Source: Azoarcus sp.
GTDB taxonomy: Bacteria > Pseudomonadota > Gammaproteobacteria > Burkholderiales > Rhodocyclaceae
DNA: 37,166 nt
Reading direction: 5' to 3'
Assembly: GCA_031276015.1 (NCBI GenBank)
Contig: JAISNX010000097.1
Location: forward strand, 1 to 37,166
Under the pieces are notes generated by a model. That model did not search any database. It saw nothing but the letters and a program-made list of their open reading frames with translations, and was not told where the DNA came from. This document shows, piece after piece, positions 17,627-27,670 of the stretch. Position 1 is the stretch's first letter. Every line of letters starts with the position of its first letter. Made by a program: the position numbers and the translations under genes.

Positions 17627-20446
17627 TCAGCAGGAGGCAGCGGCACACGTTGCAAGCGCCGCCCCCTCGAAGGCGCGGGGGCTGCCCCGCCAGTACAAGG
17701 ATTGATGGATTCCGGGTACATGATTCGCATTGGCCTGTAAAAGATTGGCGATGTCGAACAGGGCCTGCCGCGAGCCGCGATAGCTCATCCAGGCGCGGGC
17801 GTGGCCGCCGATCAGGTCGTATTGGGGGAAACCGGCGTGCAGGAGCGGCCTTGAGAGGCGGCGGGCGGTTTCCGTGGTGTGCGAGTTGCCGATGAGGAGT
17901 TGCGCATCGGCTTCGCCTGCCCGTCGCTCAAGGTCTTCCAGATCGCCGACGATGATTTCGCGCACGGGCAGTGCAGCCAGGATTTCCGCGCGAACGGGGG
18001 TGACGGCGGCAACCGTTTCGCCGCCCATGTCGTCGATGAAGCGGGAAAACATGGCGAGCAGGTCGGGATCGGCGGCGATGGCGACGCGGGCGAAGCCGAG
18101 CATGAAGTGGCAATCCACCATCGCGTCCCGCAACTGGTCGCGCTGGCGTTCCAGCCCCGGCGGCACGGGCTGGCCGGAAATCCGCGCGAGTTCGGCGGTA
18201 AAGGCGTCGCAGGCGGCAAGGCCCAAGAGTCCGCCGAAACGGACATCGGGCACGCCGGTGCGCTGCCGCAGGATGTCCGCCGCCTTGTCGAGCGATGCGC
18301 CAATCACCAGCGTGGCGGCGGATTCGCCCATGCGGGCGATTTCCGCGCGCGGCGTGCCACCCAGAGTGAGCGGGGAGAATTCCGCTTCGGTCAGGTGGCC
18401 GTCCAGGGCATCGGCAAGGTCGGGCAGGACGACGGGATGCAGGCCGAAGGCTTCCACCCATTCCTTGACGGCTTCCACGTCGCCCGGCGTGAGCATGGAC
18501 GAGGCCAGTACGTTGACCTGTTTCGGGCGACGGCCCGCGTGGCGGCTTGGCGGGACGAGGGCGTCGATGATCGCCTCCAGCCCCAGGGCGAAGCCGGTTT
18601 CCAGACAGCCCGAGAAATCCGGCGTGTTGACCGGCACCACGGCCATGTCGGCATGCGCCGGGTGCGCGGCGCGGAATGCCTTGAGGGCACGGCGGATGTC
18701 CGCGCCCTGGGTTTCGGATAATCCCGTCGTGAGCAGCCCGATGATGTCTGGGTGGTTTTTTCCCGCCTGCACGCGGAGGGCTTCGATGATGTTTTCATCT
18801 GCCCCCATGATGGCGGAAATCTGGTCGATGGCGGTGGTGTGCAGGGGAATGGGTTCGCGGAAATGGCGCACGAAGAACACTTTGCCGAAGGCGGTGCAGC
18901 CCTGCGAGCCGTGCATCAGGGGCACCGCCCGCGCCAGACCGAGAAAGGCGAGCGCCGCGCCAAGCGGCTGGCTGGATTTCAGGGGGGTGACCGACAGCGC
19001 CTTCACGGTTTTCCGTATTTCCGCCGTCTTTGCGCCGGGCGGGGTTTTTTCGATCCCCGATTCCCGACAGCCGATTCCCGACCGCCAGGGCGTGGTCTGG
19101 CGCACGGCCCGCCAGACCGGGCTTTCGATGGAGAGCGCCAGTTGGCGCGCCAGCTCCGGCATGCCGTCGTAACCGGCATAGGCGAATTCCCGCTCCTGGT
19201 TGATGTCGAGGAAGGGAATGCGGGCTTTCAGGGCGGTATACAGATTGCGCCCCCCGGCGATGAGGATGTCCGCGCCATGGTCATGGAAGGTGGCAAGCAG
19301 GTTTTGCGGGCTGCCGTCGTCGATCATCTTCGCGTCCTCGCCCATCAGTTCGCGGATGCGGGCCTTGTCCTCCTCGGTGGATTTTTTCGTGCCCGTGGCG
19401 ACGACCGTCATGCCCAGATCCTGCAAGGCGGAGACGATGGACCAGGATTTGACGCCGCCCGTGTAGAGCAGCACCCGCTTGCCCGCGAGGCGCGCCCGCC
19501 AGGCTTGCAGCACCGCGTCTGCCTTGGCTTCTTCGCGCGCGACCAGCGTTTCGACGCGCGCCGCGAGACCGGCATCGCCAATGACGCGGGCAAAATCCCG
19601 CAGGGCGCGGGAAGTGTCCGCCACGCCGTAGAAACTGCCCTCGAAAAAGGGCACGCCATGGTTTTCCCGGAGTTTTCTTGCCACGTTCAGCATCGCCTTG
19701 GCGCACACCACCATCGTGGCGCGGGCGCGGTGCATGGTCTGCACTTCGCAAAAACGGGCGTCGCCGGAAAGCGAACCGAGAATGCGCAGCCCCAGTTCGT
19801 CGAACAGCGGCGCAACCCGCCAGAATTCTCCGGCGATGTTGTATTCGCCGATCAGGTTGACGTCGAAGGTGGGGATACCCGCCGGATGCGCGGGCGGGGG
19901 ATCGGGTTCGCGCGTGCCGATCACGTACTTGAACATGGCTTCGCCCGCCAGCCGGTTGCCCAGGTTCTTGGTGCCGTAGAACCCGGCGGCATCCACCGGA
20001 ATCACCGGCACGCCCCAACGCGCGGCGGCGGCCTTGCACACGGCTTCCAGATCGTCGCCCATCAGAGCCGTCACACAGGTGGCATAGACGAACACGGCGG
20101 CGGGGCGGTAGGTTTCGATCGCCTGGCGGATGGCGTGGAAGAGGCGTTTTTCCGAGCGGCCCATCACGATGTCGGTTTCCGACAAATCGGTGGTCATGCC
20201 GATGCGGTAAAGCGCCGCGCCGGAGGATTTCGCCCCCCGGTTATCCCAGGAGTTGCCCGCGCAGGCAATGGGGCCGTGCACGATGTGCGCCACGTCGGCA
20301 ATGGGCAGGAGCGCGATCTGCGCGCCGTCGAAGGCGCAACCGCCCGCCGTCGCCCCCGGTTTGGGCCGGGCGCAACCGGATTTTTCCTTGTGGTTGTGAT
20401 GACAGGCAGGTTCGTCGAGCAATGCCCGGATTTCACTGGCGTTCAT
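17627..20446 (-). CDS. nifEN: Fused FeMo-cofactor scaffold protein NifE-NifN
   Basis: 939 aa, one frame: NifE part ([35 protein letters not shown]) then NifN part ([52 protein letters not shown]). Confidence 0.94.
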   Translation of the reverse strand: MNASEIRALLDEPACHHNHKEKSGCARPKPGATAGGCAFDGAQIALLPIADVAHIVHGPIACAGNSWDNRGAKSSGAALYRIGMTTDLSETDIVMGRSEKRLFHAIRQAIETYRPAAVFVYATCVTALMGDDLEAVCKAAAARWGVPVIPVDAAGFYGTKNLGNRLAGEAMFKYVIGTREPDPPPAHPAGIPTFDVNLIGEYNIAGEFWRVAPLFDELGLRILGSLSGDARFCEVQTMHRARATMVVCAKAMLNVARKLRENHGVPFFEGSFYGVADTSRALRDFARVIGDAGLAARVETLVAREEAKADAVLQAWRARLAGKRVLLYTGGVKSWSIVSALQDLGMTVVATGTKKSTEEDKARIRELMGEDAKMIDDGSPQNLLATFHDHGADILIAGGRNLYTALKARIPFLDINQEREFAYAGYDGMPELARQLALSIESPVWRAVRQTTPWRSGIGCRESGIEKTPPGAKTAEIRKTVKALSVTPLKSSQPLGAALAFLGLARAVPLMHGSQGCTAFGKVFFVRHFREPIPLHTTAIDQISAIMGADENIIEALRVQAGKNHPDIIGLLTTGLSETQGADIRRALKAFRAAHPAHADMAVVPVNTPDFSGCLETGFALGLEAIIDALVPPSRHAGRRPKQVNVLASSMLTPGDVEAVKEWVEAFGLHPVVLPDLADALDGHLTEAEFSPLTLGGTPRAEIARMGESAATLVIGASLDKAADILRQRTGVPDVRFGGLLGLAACDAFTAELARISGQPVPPGLERQRDQLRDAMVDCHFMLGFARVAIAADPDLLAMFSRFIDDMGGETVAAVTPVRAEILAALPVREIIVGDLEDLERRAGEADAQLLIGNSHTTETARRLSRPLLHAGFPQYDLIGGHARAWMSYRGSRQALFDIANLLQANANHVPGIHQSLYWRGSPRAFEGAALATCAAASC

Positions 20447-20475
20447 GCGTGTCTCCTGATGGCTGTCAATAGCCT

Positions 20476-20491
20476 AGCAAGAGCCGCGCCA
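20476..20491 (-). promoter_or_regulatory. Sigma54 -24/-12 promoter of nifEN
   Basis: Minus strand TGGCGC-GGCTC-TTGCT, 30 bp upstream of the nifEN start. Confidence 0.72.
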
Positions 20492-20546
20492 TGAGATAAG
20501 TCATTGTTTTTATTTTTGTTTATGACGCATTGGCAGGTTTCGGCGA

Positions 20547-20562
20547 TGTCGGAAAAACGACA
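20547..20562 (-). promoter_or_regulatory. NifA upstream activating sequence
   Basis: TGT-cggaaaaacg-ACA (TGT-N10-ACA). Confidence 0.75.
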
Positions 20563-20598
20563 AAGTGGGGACTGGTGCGTTCGTCCGGGCCGCTCGCC

Positions 20599-21237
20599 TC
20601 ATATTTCGGGCGCGAAGCAGAGGGGATAATCGACGCATTCGCCGCAGGAAGGGGCCGGGCAGACATAGATGCCGTCGCGGGCGCAGTAGAAGCGGTAGAT
20701 GAACTTCTTCCACTTCATGTCCTGGGTATTTTGTCGGGCGAGCGACGGAAAGGCGTTGTAGAGCAGGCTGGAGAGTTCGCCACGGTTCGCCAGCCCCAGA
20801 TCGTGCCAGAGATGGTCGCTGCCCGCGCAGGCTCTCGCCACGATGAAGGCCAGCCAGATTTCCGAGACGAAGCATGCCGCGCGGTGCGCGAGAAGCAGGT
20901 CGACCAGATCATGGCGCTCGGGTATGTCCACGGCTCGCCCGGGCGGATCGGGCAGGGGAACGGGCCGCGAGCCGGGGAAGTAGGTGTTCCACAGGTTTTC
21001 CAGTTTCGTCGCGGGCAGCCCCAGATCGGCGGGCAGCACGCCTTCTCCGCACAGGTGGCCCGCCAGCAGGCTGGCCAGCACGGGGCGGTTCGGGTCGGCA
21101 CGCACATGGGCCGTGGCGGGGCGCGCGAGCAGGCTGGTCTGAAGCAGGCGGCGCGGGTCGGCGAAAATGCCCCCGTCGGCTTCGAGCGTCGCCGTTTCAT
21201 CATACCGGGCACGCGCGAGCACTTGCCGCGCCGACAT
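20599..21237 (-). CDS. nifQ: NifQ
   Basis: C-terminal CPAPSCGECVDYPLC (Cx4Cx2Cx5C); between ferredoxin and nifEN. Confidence 0.85.
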   Translation of the reverse strand: MSARQVLARARYDETATLEADGGIFADPRRLLQTSLLARPATAHVRADPNRPVLASLLAGHLCGEGVLPADLGLPATKLENLWNTYFPGSRPVPLPDPPGRAVDIPERHDLVDLLLAHRAACFVSEIWLAFIVARACAGSDHLWHDLGLANRGELSSLLYNAFPSLARQNTQDMKWKKFIYRFYCARDGIYVCPAPSCGECVDYPLCFAPEI

Positions 21238-21506
21238 CAGACCGCCTCCATCGACACGCGCAGTTTTTCGGCCGGAATCCCGCATAGGCTGCCGGGGGGA
21301 TTCAGGGCCGCGCCCAGTTCATCGACAATGGCGCATTCGACCGGACAAATGGCCGCACATTGGGCTTCCGGGAATTCGGCCATGCATTCGGTGCATTTTT
21401 CCGGCTCGATGACAAACACCGGATCGTCGGCATGGATGGCCCGATTGGGACAGACATCGGCGCAGGCCCAACAGTTGATACAGGCGTCGGTGATGGAAAG
21501 CGCCAT
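21237..21506 (-). CDS. nif-associated 2[4Fe-4S] ferredoxin (FdxN-like)
   Basis: CINCWACADVCPNRAI and CTECMAEFPEAQCAAICPVECAI. Confidence 0.85.
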   Translation of the reverse strand: MALSITDACINCWACADVCPNRAIHADDPVFVIEPEKCTECMAEFPEAQCAAICPVECAIVDELGAALNPPGSLCGIPAEKLRVSMEAV

Positions 21507-21527
21507 GTCGATCCCCTCCGTGCAGGC

Positions 21528-23084
21528 TCACGCGTATTTCTGCCGGACGGGGTCAAGCTCTCCGGCCAGCGCCATTTCCCGATACACCGCCAGCACGGCG
21601 TCCTCGATGACTTCCATTGCGTGCTCGCCATTCGGCTGGATACCCGCCGCTTCCAGGCGACTCCAGGGTTCATAGCCGATTTTGGCGCAGAGCAAAACCT
21701 CGCAGCCGGAGAGGGCGGCAATCGTGCGTTCCAGCGTGGAGGCAGCGGAACGTCCTTCCCCATCTTCTTCGCCGCACTGCTCCGTGCCCGCACAATACAA
21801 ATCCGACTTGCGATGACCAATGAAACGCACGCCCGCAGGGGAAGCCTCATATACCAGGAATTCCCTGGCATGGCCGAAGTGCTGGTTGATCAAGCCCTGC
21901 CCGGTAGTGGCGACCGCCATCCGCACCGGGCGACAGTTTGCGGCGACGAGAGGACGGCACGCCGATTCCTGCCCCACGACGACCGCTGGCAGGGTGCCCG
22001 TCTCCGCCGTCGGAACGCCGAGTGCGCGTTTACTCTCCCGTCCGGCCTCCATCTGCCGGATGATCGCCGTGCGTGTTTCCTTGCGCCGGGACATGGCGGC
22101 ATCGTAATCCGTTAACATGGCGTCGAGCCTGTCCAGCGCGAATTCCGCACCCCGATCCTCGCCAAGCAAGCCCACGGCATCCGCCCGACACTGGCGACAA
22201 TGCCGCATCATTGCCATATCGCCCGCGCACGCATCCTGAAGCGCCTGCAATTCTGCCGTCGTCGGGCCACGCTGCCCCACGATTCCGTAATAGGTGCCAT
22301 GCCCGGCATCGGCAATCAGGGGCATGACGTTGTGCAGGAACGCCCCCTTGGCCTTCACCGCCCGCGAAACTTCCTTCAAGTGTTCGTCATTCACGCCGGG
22401 GATCATCACCGAATTCACCTTCACCAGAATGTCCCGCTCGGCGAGCATCTCCAGCCCTCTTTGCTGCTGTTCGATCAGGATGGCGGCGGCCTCCCTGCCG
22501 CGAACGCGGCGGTTCCGCCAGAAAATCCACGGATATATCCGCATGCCGATTTCGGGATCGAGACAGTTGATGGTGATCGTTACATGGCCGATGTTGTGCC
22601 GGGCGATTTTGTCGACATATTCCGGCAGGTTCAGCCCGTTGGTCGACACGCACAATTTGATGTCCGGCGCTTTTTCGGAAAGCAGGCGGAAAGTCTCGAA
22701 CGTGCGTTCGGGATTTGCCAGCGGATCGCCCGGCCCGGCGATGCCGAGCACCGCCATTTGCGGAATCGCCGCCGCGACCGCCAGCGCCTTCCTCACGGCC
22801 TGGGCGGGCGTGAGCAACTCTGACGCCACGCCGGGGCGGGACTCGTTGGCGCAATCGTACTTGCGGTTACAGTAATTGCATTGAATATTACAGGCAGGCG
22901 CGACGGCGACGTGCATGCGGGCAAAGTGATGATGCGCCTCCTCCGAATAACAGGGATGATCCTGCACCCTGGCGCGGACAGATTCGGGCAGATGCGAAAG
23001 CGCGCCGGAGGCCGCGCCACAACTCCCCGCGGCGCGAGCGTTGCCGAAAGACGCGGCACCGGAAAGAACGGGCAAATCCATCAC
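21528..23084 (-). CDS. nifB: Nitrogenase cofactor biosynthesis radical SAM protein NifB
   Basis: CNIQCNYCNRKYDCANESRPGV; C-terminal NifX-like domain. Confidence 0.95.
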   Translation of the reverse strand: MMDLPVLSGAASFGNARAAGSCGAASGALSHLPESVRARVQDHPCYSEEAHHHFARMHVAVAPACNIQCNYCNRKYDCANESRPGVASELLTPAQAVRKALAVAAAIPQMAVLGIAGPGDPLANPERTFETFRLLSEKAPDIKLCVSTNGLNLPEYVDKIARHNIGHVTITINCLDPEIGMRIYPWIFWRNRRVRGREAAAILIEQQQRGLEMLAERDILVKVNSVMIPGVNDEHLKEVSRAVKAKGAFLHNVMPLIADAGHGTYYGIVGQRGPTTAELQALQDACAGDMAMMRHCRQCRADAVGLLGEDRGAEFALDRLDAMLTDYDAAMSRRKETRTAIIRQMEAGRESKRALGVPTAETGTLPAVVVGQESACRPLVAANCRPVRMAVATTGQGLINQHFGHAREFLVYEASPAGVRFIGHRKSDLYCAGTEQCGEEDGEGRSAASTLERTIAALSGCEVLLCAKIGYEPWSRLEAAGIQPNGEHAMEVIEDAVLAVYREMALAGELDPVRQKYA

Positions 23085-23114
23085 GAAAGCTCCTCAAAGT
23101 GGCCCTCGGCTGGC

Positions 23115-23130
23115 AGCAAACGCTGTGCCA
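23115..23130 (-). promoter_or_regulatory. Sigma54 -24/-12 promoter of nifB
   Basis: Minus strand TGGCAC-AGCGT-TTGCT. Confidence 0.82.
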
Positions 23131-23190
23131 GAATATTTTCTGTTTATAAACAGCAGATTAGGATTTTCCGGCAAGGCAGATGGGCCGCCT

Positions 23191-23206
23191 TGTCGGGAAA
23201 ACGACA
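23191..23206 (-). promoter_or_regulatory. NifA upstream activating sequence for nifB
   Basis: TGT-cgggaaaacg-ACA about 60 bp upstream of the -24 element. Confidence 0.78.
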
Positions 23207-23366
23207 AGGGGAATGCACCGTTTCAGGCGGCGCGGCGCGCCATTGATTACTTGATTGATTCAGGGTTAATCACTACGATTCAGGCTGTACGCTCGAAAGG
23301 GCGGCATCCGACGGACATCTTTCGCCCCGGTTTCGGCAGGGTCGAATCTCGACAAGGGACACGAAC

Positions 23367-23636
23367 ATGACACAGCCATCAACCAGGGTATTGACCGCAC
23401 ATGTGCCGTTTCCGCTGGCCGAAAAGGTAGACCAGATCGCCGCGCGGCTTGAACGCTCGCGCGGCTGGATCATGAAGCAGGCGCTTTCCGCCTGGATCTC
23501 CCAGGAGGAAGAACGCGACCGCCTGACCCGGGAAGCCCTGGCCGACGTGGACGCCGGTCGCGTCATCGACCAGCAGGCCGTACAGGCGTGGGCTGACAGT
23601 CTCGACACCGAGCAGCCGCTGCCGGTGCCGCGCTGA
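23367..23636 (+). CDS. RHH/CopG (ParD-like) antitoxin
   Basis: VPFPLAEKVDQIAARLERSRGWIMKQALSAWI; overlaps toxin ORF. Confidence 0.82.
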   Translation: MTQPSTRVLTAHVPFPLAEKVDQIAARLERSRGWIMKQALSAWISQEEERDRLTREALADVDAGRVIDQQAVQAWADSLDTEQPLPVPR

Positions 23637-23911
23637 TGACGCTGAAGTGGACCAGCAAGGCACTTTCCGACCTGGCGCGCTTGCATGAATTCCTGGCTGC
23701 GGTAAACGGGCACGCCGCCGCACGGGCCGTGCAAATGCTGGCAAAAGCCCCGGCCATCCTGTCGGACAATCCGCGCATCGGCGAGCAACTGCCCCAATTC
23801 GAGCCGCGCGAGGTACGGCGGATTCTGGTCGGGAAGTACGAGATTCGCTACGAGATTCGGGATTCCGTCATCTACGTGCTGCGCTTGTGGCATACATGGG
23901 AGGATCGCTGA
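23636..23911 (+). CDS. RelE/ParE-family toxin
   Basis: KWTSKALSDLARLHEFLA ... YEIRYEIRDSVIYVLRLWHTWEDR. Confidence 0.87.
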   Translation: MTLKWTSKALSDLARLHEFLAAVNGHAAARAVQMLAKAPAILSDNPRIGEQLPQFEPREVRRILVGKYEIRYEIRDSVIYVLRLWHTWEDR

Positions 23912-24071
23912 TTATCTGATGCGCTCGCTCGTGTACCCTGCGGCCACATTTCGGGCACAGGCAAGGGCACGGCATACCCCCATGGAAGGGCCGTGTACCC
24001 CGCGCGCATTGCATGTCCCGTGGATTGCCGCGCGTCGCTCTCGATGGCGATGGCTTGATCGGCGGGTTTCT

Positions 24072-25022
24072 TCAGGCGAACAGTGCGCCCACGCTCGCGC
24101 CGCTGTGGATGCGCTCGATGGCCGATGCGAGCAGCGGGGCGATGGTGAGCACGGTCAGTTTTTCCCTGATCTGTTCCTGTTTTTCCGGCGCGATGTGCAC
24201 CGTGTTGGCGACGACGATGGAATCTATCGGCGCTTCGCGCAGGCGTTCGATGGCCGGGCCGCAGAGCACGCCGTGCGCTGCACCGGCATGGATGCTGCGC
24301 GCGCCCGCTTCGCGCAAGGTGTTGATGGTCGCCACCAGCGTTCCGGCGGTGGAAATTTCATCCTCGAAAATCACCGTGTCGCGTCCGCGAACATCGCCGA
24401 CCACCTGGCCCTGACTCACCGTCGTATCGCTGATGCGGCGCTTGTCGATGATCGCCATGGGGATGCCGAGCCGCTCGGAAAAGCGCCCGACCCGCTTGGC
24501 ACCGCCCGCGTCGGTGGCCACCGCGACCATGTTCGACAAGTCGTAATGCTGGCGGAAATGATCGGCAATGGTGGGAATGGCCGTGAGATGGTCAACCGGC
24601 ACGCTGAAGAAGCCATGCACCTGGTCGGCGTGCAAATCCATGGTCAGCACGCGATTGGCCCCGGCGGTGACGAGCATGTCGGCCATCAGGCGGCCCGTGA
24701 TCGAAATGCGCGGCTTGTCTTTCTTGTCGGAGCGCGCGTAGGAATAATAGGGAATGACCGCCGTGATGCGTTGCGCCGACGCGCTGCGCAAGGCATCGAG
24801 GATGATGAGCAATTCCATGATGTGATCGTTCACCGGCGCGGTGAAGGATTGCAGCACGAAAACATCGCGCTCGCGCACGTTTTCGAGAATCTGCACATGG
24901 AGGTTGTCATTGGAAAAGCGTGAGATTTCGATCCGGGAAAGCGCCAGCCCGAGGCGGTGGCAAATTTCACGGGCCAGGGCATCGCTGGCGTTACCGGCAA
25001 AGACTTTGAGAGCGTGTTTCAT
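24072..25022 (-). CDS. prs: Ribose-phosphate pyrophosphokinase family protein
   Basis: KVFAGNASDALAREIC; VIPYYSYARSDKKDKPR; DLHADQVHGFF; IFEDEISTAGTL. Confidence 0.88.
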   Translation of the reverse strand: MKHALKVFAGNASDALAREICHRLGLALSRIEISRFSNDNLHVQILENVRERDVFVLQSFTAPVNDHIMELLIILDALRSASAQRITAVIPYYSYARSDKKDKPRISITGRLMADMLVTAGANRVLTMDLHADQVHGFFSVPVDHLTAIPTIADHFRQHYDLSNMVAVATDAGGAKRVGRFSERLGIPMAIIDKRRISDTTVSQGQVVGDVRGRDTVIFEDEISTAGTLVATINTLREAGARSIHAGAAHGVLCGPAIERLREAPIDSIVVANTVHIAPEKQEQIREKLTVLTIAPLLASAIERIHSGASVGALFA

Positions 25023-25088
25023 CACGGCGTGGCTCCGGGAAGGGGTTCCGGGGGGATCGAGGGCAGGGCGGTGTCAGGGGTAAAAGCG

Positions 25089-26306
25089 TCAGGGATAAAG
25101 CAGATACGGTCGGCGGGTTTCGCGCCAGGCATTTTCGTCGGCGTTCGCCAGCGCATCGAGGTCTTCCGGCGCGGCGGCGGCGGCGTCCACCCACTCGCGC
25201 AGGGACGGGCCGCCGTTGATGAGATCGATCGCCAGTCGGTCATGCTCGTATTCGTAGGGGAAATCGCGCCACAGCGGATAAGCCGGTTCAAGTTGCCGCA
25301 ACGCCTTGAACGCCAGCGCCATCAAGCGCCATGGCCGGAATGCGGCATGATCGTAATGCTCGGTCTCGACGTGGATTTGCAGGCCCGCGCAAAGCTGACC
25401 GGCATGCTTGTGGAAAGTCGGCTCGAACCAGCATTCGCGCAGGCGACACCCCGCGAGCCAGTGCGGAGCGAGCGCGCGCATTTCCGTCGCGAGCGCGCGG
25501 GCATCGAGCGCGGGCGCGCCGAAAAGCTCCAGCGGGCGGGTCGTGCCGCGCCCTTCGGAAAGCGTCGTGCCTTCGAGCATCACCGTGCCCGCATAAGTGC
25601 GGGCCATGAAAAGATTGGGCGCGTTCGGGCTTGGATTCACCCAGGCGCGCTCGACGAGCGGCCAGCCATGGCCCGGTGCGGCATCGGGCTGCCAGCCCTG
25701 CATGGCGACGACCCGGCAATCGAGATCGAGCTTCAGCGCGGCGGCGAACCAGCGCGCCAGTTCCCCCAGGGTCAGGCCGTGGCGCATCGGCAGCGGCCCC
25801 GCACCGACGAAACTTTCCCATCCCTCGCGCAGCAAAAGCCCTTCCACGGGACGCCCGACCGGATTGGGGCGGTCGAGAATCCAGACCGCTTTCCCGTGGC
25901 GGGCCGCTTCTTCCAGCACATAGCGCAGCGTGGTGATGAAGGTATAGATGCGGCAGCCCAAATCCTGCAAATCGACGAGCAGCACGTCGAAGTTGTCCAT
26001 CATCGCCGCGCTTGGACGGCGGACTTCGCCGTAGAGGCTGAACACTGGAATACCGAGCGCCGGATCGACATAATCCGGCGATTCGACCATGTTGTCCTGC
26101 TTGTCGCCGCGCAGCCCGTGCTGGGGGCCGAATGCGGCGGAAAGCTTCACATCGGGCAGCGTGGCGAGCGCGTCGAGCGCGTGGGTCAAATCGCGCGTGA
26201 CCGAGGCGGGGTGTGCGAGCAGCGCCACCCTGCGGCCCGCAAGCGGGCGGACAAGGTCGGGTTCGGCGAGCAGTCGGTCGAGGCCGGTGCGAAAGTGTGA
26301 ATTCAT
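25089..26306 (-). CDS. DUF1343 / exo-beta-N-acetylmuramidase NamZ-like
   Basis: RVALLAHPASV; FGPQHGLRGDKQDNM; VDLQDLGCRIYTFITTL; ILDRPNPVG. Confidence 0.86.
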   Translation of the reverse strand: MNSHFRTGLDRLLAEPDLVRPLAGRRVALLAHPASVTRDLTHALDALATLPDVKLSAAFGPQHGLRGDKQDNMVESPDYVDPALGIPVFSLYGEVRRPSAAMMDNFDVLLVDLQDLGCRIYTFITTLRYVLEEAARHGKAVWILDRPNPVGRPVEGLLLREGWESFVGAGPLPMRHGLTLGELARWFAAALKLDLDCRVVAMQGWQPDAAPGHGWPLVERAWVNPSPNAPNLFMARTYAGTVMLEGTTLSEGRGTTRPLELFGAPALDARALATEMRALAPHWLAGCRLRECWFEPTFHKHAGQLCAGLQIHVETEHYDHAAFRPWRLMALAFKALRQLEPAYPLWRDFPYEYEHDRLAIDLINGGPSLREWVDAAAAAPEDLDALANADENAWRETRRPYLLYP

Positions 26307-26914
26307 TGCGATGTCATTCGGGTATCCAGCAGCAGCGCCCAGCCGCTGGCGTGGTGGAAATCGGGCCGCTCCGCCGGATGATGGATGGCCCGGTATTCGA
26401 GATGCCCGTCGCCGTATTCCAGTACCGCCGCCAGTCCGGCGCGCAAAATGGGGCTGGACGGCAAGAATGCGGGCGGCATATCGGCTTCGAGCGTCAAAAC
26501 TCCGTTGCGGCGGGTGGTGGTGGTGATAACAGGCGATGCGATAAGCGCTTCCTCATCGAGCGTATGCGCAAACTCGCGGTAGCGCCGGAACCGATACGCC
26601 GCCCACGTCCCGGCGGGCGAAAAATTGTATTCACAATAGCCTTCCCTGTCCGGCGCGGCAAGAAACGCCTCGAAACAGGTGTGTTGCCACAAGGGATCGG
26701 TGCTTGGCACGTCCGCTTCAGGAATGCGCAGGGACTCGATGCGCCCTTCGAGCGTAAAAACAAAGCGCACGCCGCCCTCGGGACGGGCGGAGATCGTTGC
26801 CAAGAGGGTCGAGACGGCTGACGGCGCATTCCCCCCGACCAGAGAAGGATCGAAAGGGTAGAGGCCAACAGTGATGGCCGGGATTTTCGGGGTGGGCGCG
26901 GAGTTTGAAATCAC
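26303..26914 (-). CDS. DOMON-like domain protein
   Basis: LWQHTCFEAFLAAPDREGYCEYNFSPAGTWAAYRFRRYRE. Confidence 0.72.
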   Translation of the reverse strand: MISNSAPTPKIPAITVGLYPFDPSLVGGNAPSAVSTLLATISARPEGGVRFVFTLEGRIESLRIPEADVPSTDPLWQHTCFEAFLAAPDREGYCEYNFSPAGTWAAYRFRRYREFAHTLDEEALIASPVITTTTRRNGVLTLEADMPPAFLPSSPILRAGLAAVLEYGDGHLEYRAIHHPAERPDFHHASGWALLLDTRMTSQ

Positions 26915-27081
26915 GGTCGGAACAGGACGCGGGCGGGGCCTCGTGGCGGCGCGAGGCGCAATGTTACCTGTTCGCGGGCGAGGTTGCCGCGCTGTTTAAG
27001 GTTTGTGGGCAAGTTATCGGCGCTTGTCCGGGAGCCTCTTGTCAGGTAAACCGGCATCGTTTATAGTTCGCGCCTCTTTTG

Positions 27082-27157
27082 GGGGGTATAGCTCAGTTGG
27101 TAGAGCAGCTGACTCTTAATCAGTAGGTCCAAGGTTCGAGTCCTTGTGCCCCTACCA
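27082..27157 (+). tRNA. tRNA-Lys (CTT anticodon)
   Basis: 76-nt cloverleaf with encoded CCA; anticodon loop CTCTTAA; TTCGAGT T-loop. Confidence 0.97.
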
Positions 27158-27292
27158 AGGGAACGCAATGTCTACAATGTGTTGCGGCACATGCGTCGAT
27201 GACTTCGGCGTTTCGTTTCCGCAATCCGGCATCGAACGGCCTGCATTCACGGATTCCGCGATCCTGATACCATCCGGAACCGGCCATCGAGG

Positions 27293-27661
27293 ATGAATAC
27301 TGCCATGTCCGATACGCTGGCGAGTCTGGGCCGCGCCGTGCTGGCGTTCCGGGACGAGCGCGACTGGGCGCAATTCCACGGTCTCAAGCATCTGATCGTA
27401 TCGCTTTGCCTGGAAGCCAGCGAAGTGCTGGAATTGACGCAATGGAAAAGCGACGCCGAGGTGGACGCCCTGCCCAATGACCCCGCGAGCCGCGAGGCGC
27501 TGGCCGACGAATGTGCCGATGTGCTGGCTTATCTGCTGCTCGTCGCCGACAAGGCCGGTATCGACCTCGACACGGCGCTACGGCGCAAGCTCGACAAGAA
27601 CGCCCGGAAATATCCCATAAACAAGAGCCACGGGCGGCGGGAAAAGTATTCGCGGTTATAG
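27293..27661 (+). CDS. MazG-like nucleotide pyrophosphohydrolase
   Basis: LKHLIVSLCLEASEVLELTQW ... LADECADVLAYLLLVADKAGID. Confidence 0.85.
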   Translation: MNTAMSDTLASLGRAVLAFRDERDWAQFHGLKHLIVSLCLEASEVLELTQWKSDAEVDALPNDPASREALADECADVLAYLLLVADKAGIDLDTALRRKLDKNARKYPINKSHGRREKYSRL

Positions 27662-27670
27662 ACGACGCAT

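Noticed and set aside
18752-20494. 580-aa plus-strand ORF opposite nifEN
   Set aside because: Shadow ORF over a clearly conserved NifE coding region.
21528-22040. NifX-like C-terminal domain on NifB as a novel fusion
   Set aside because: This architecture is common for proteobacterial NifB.
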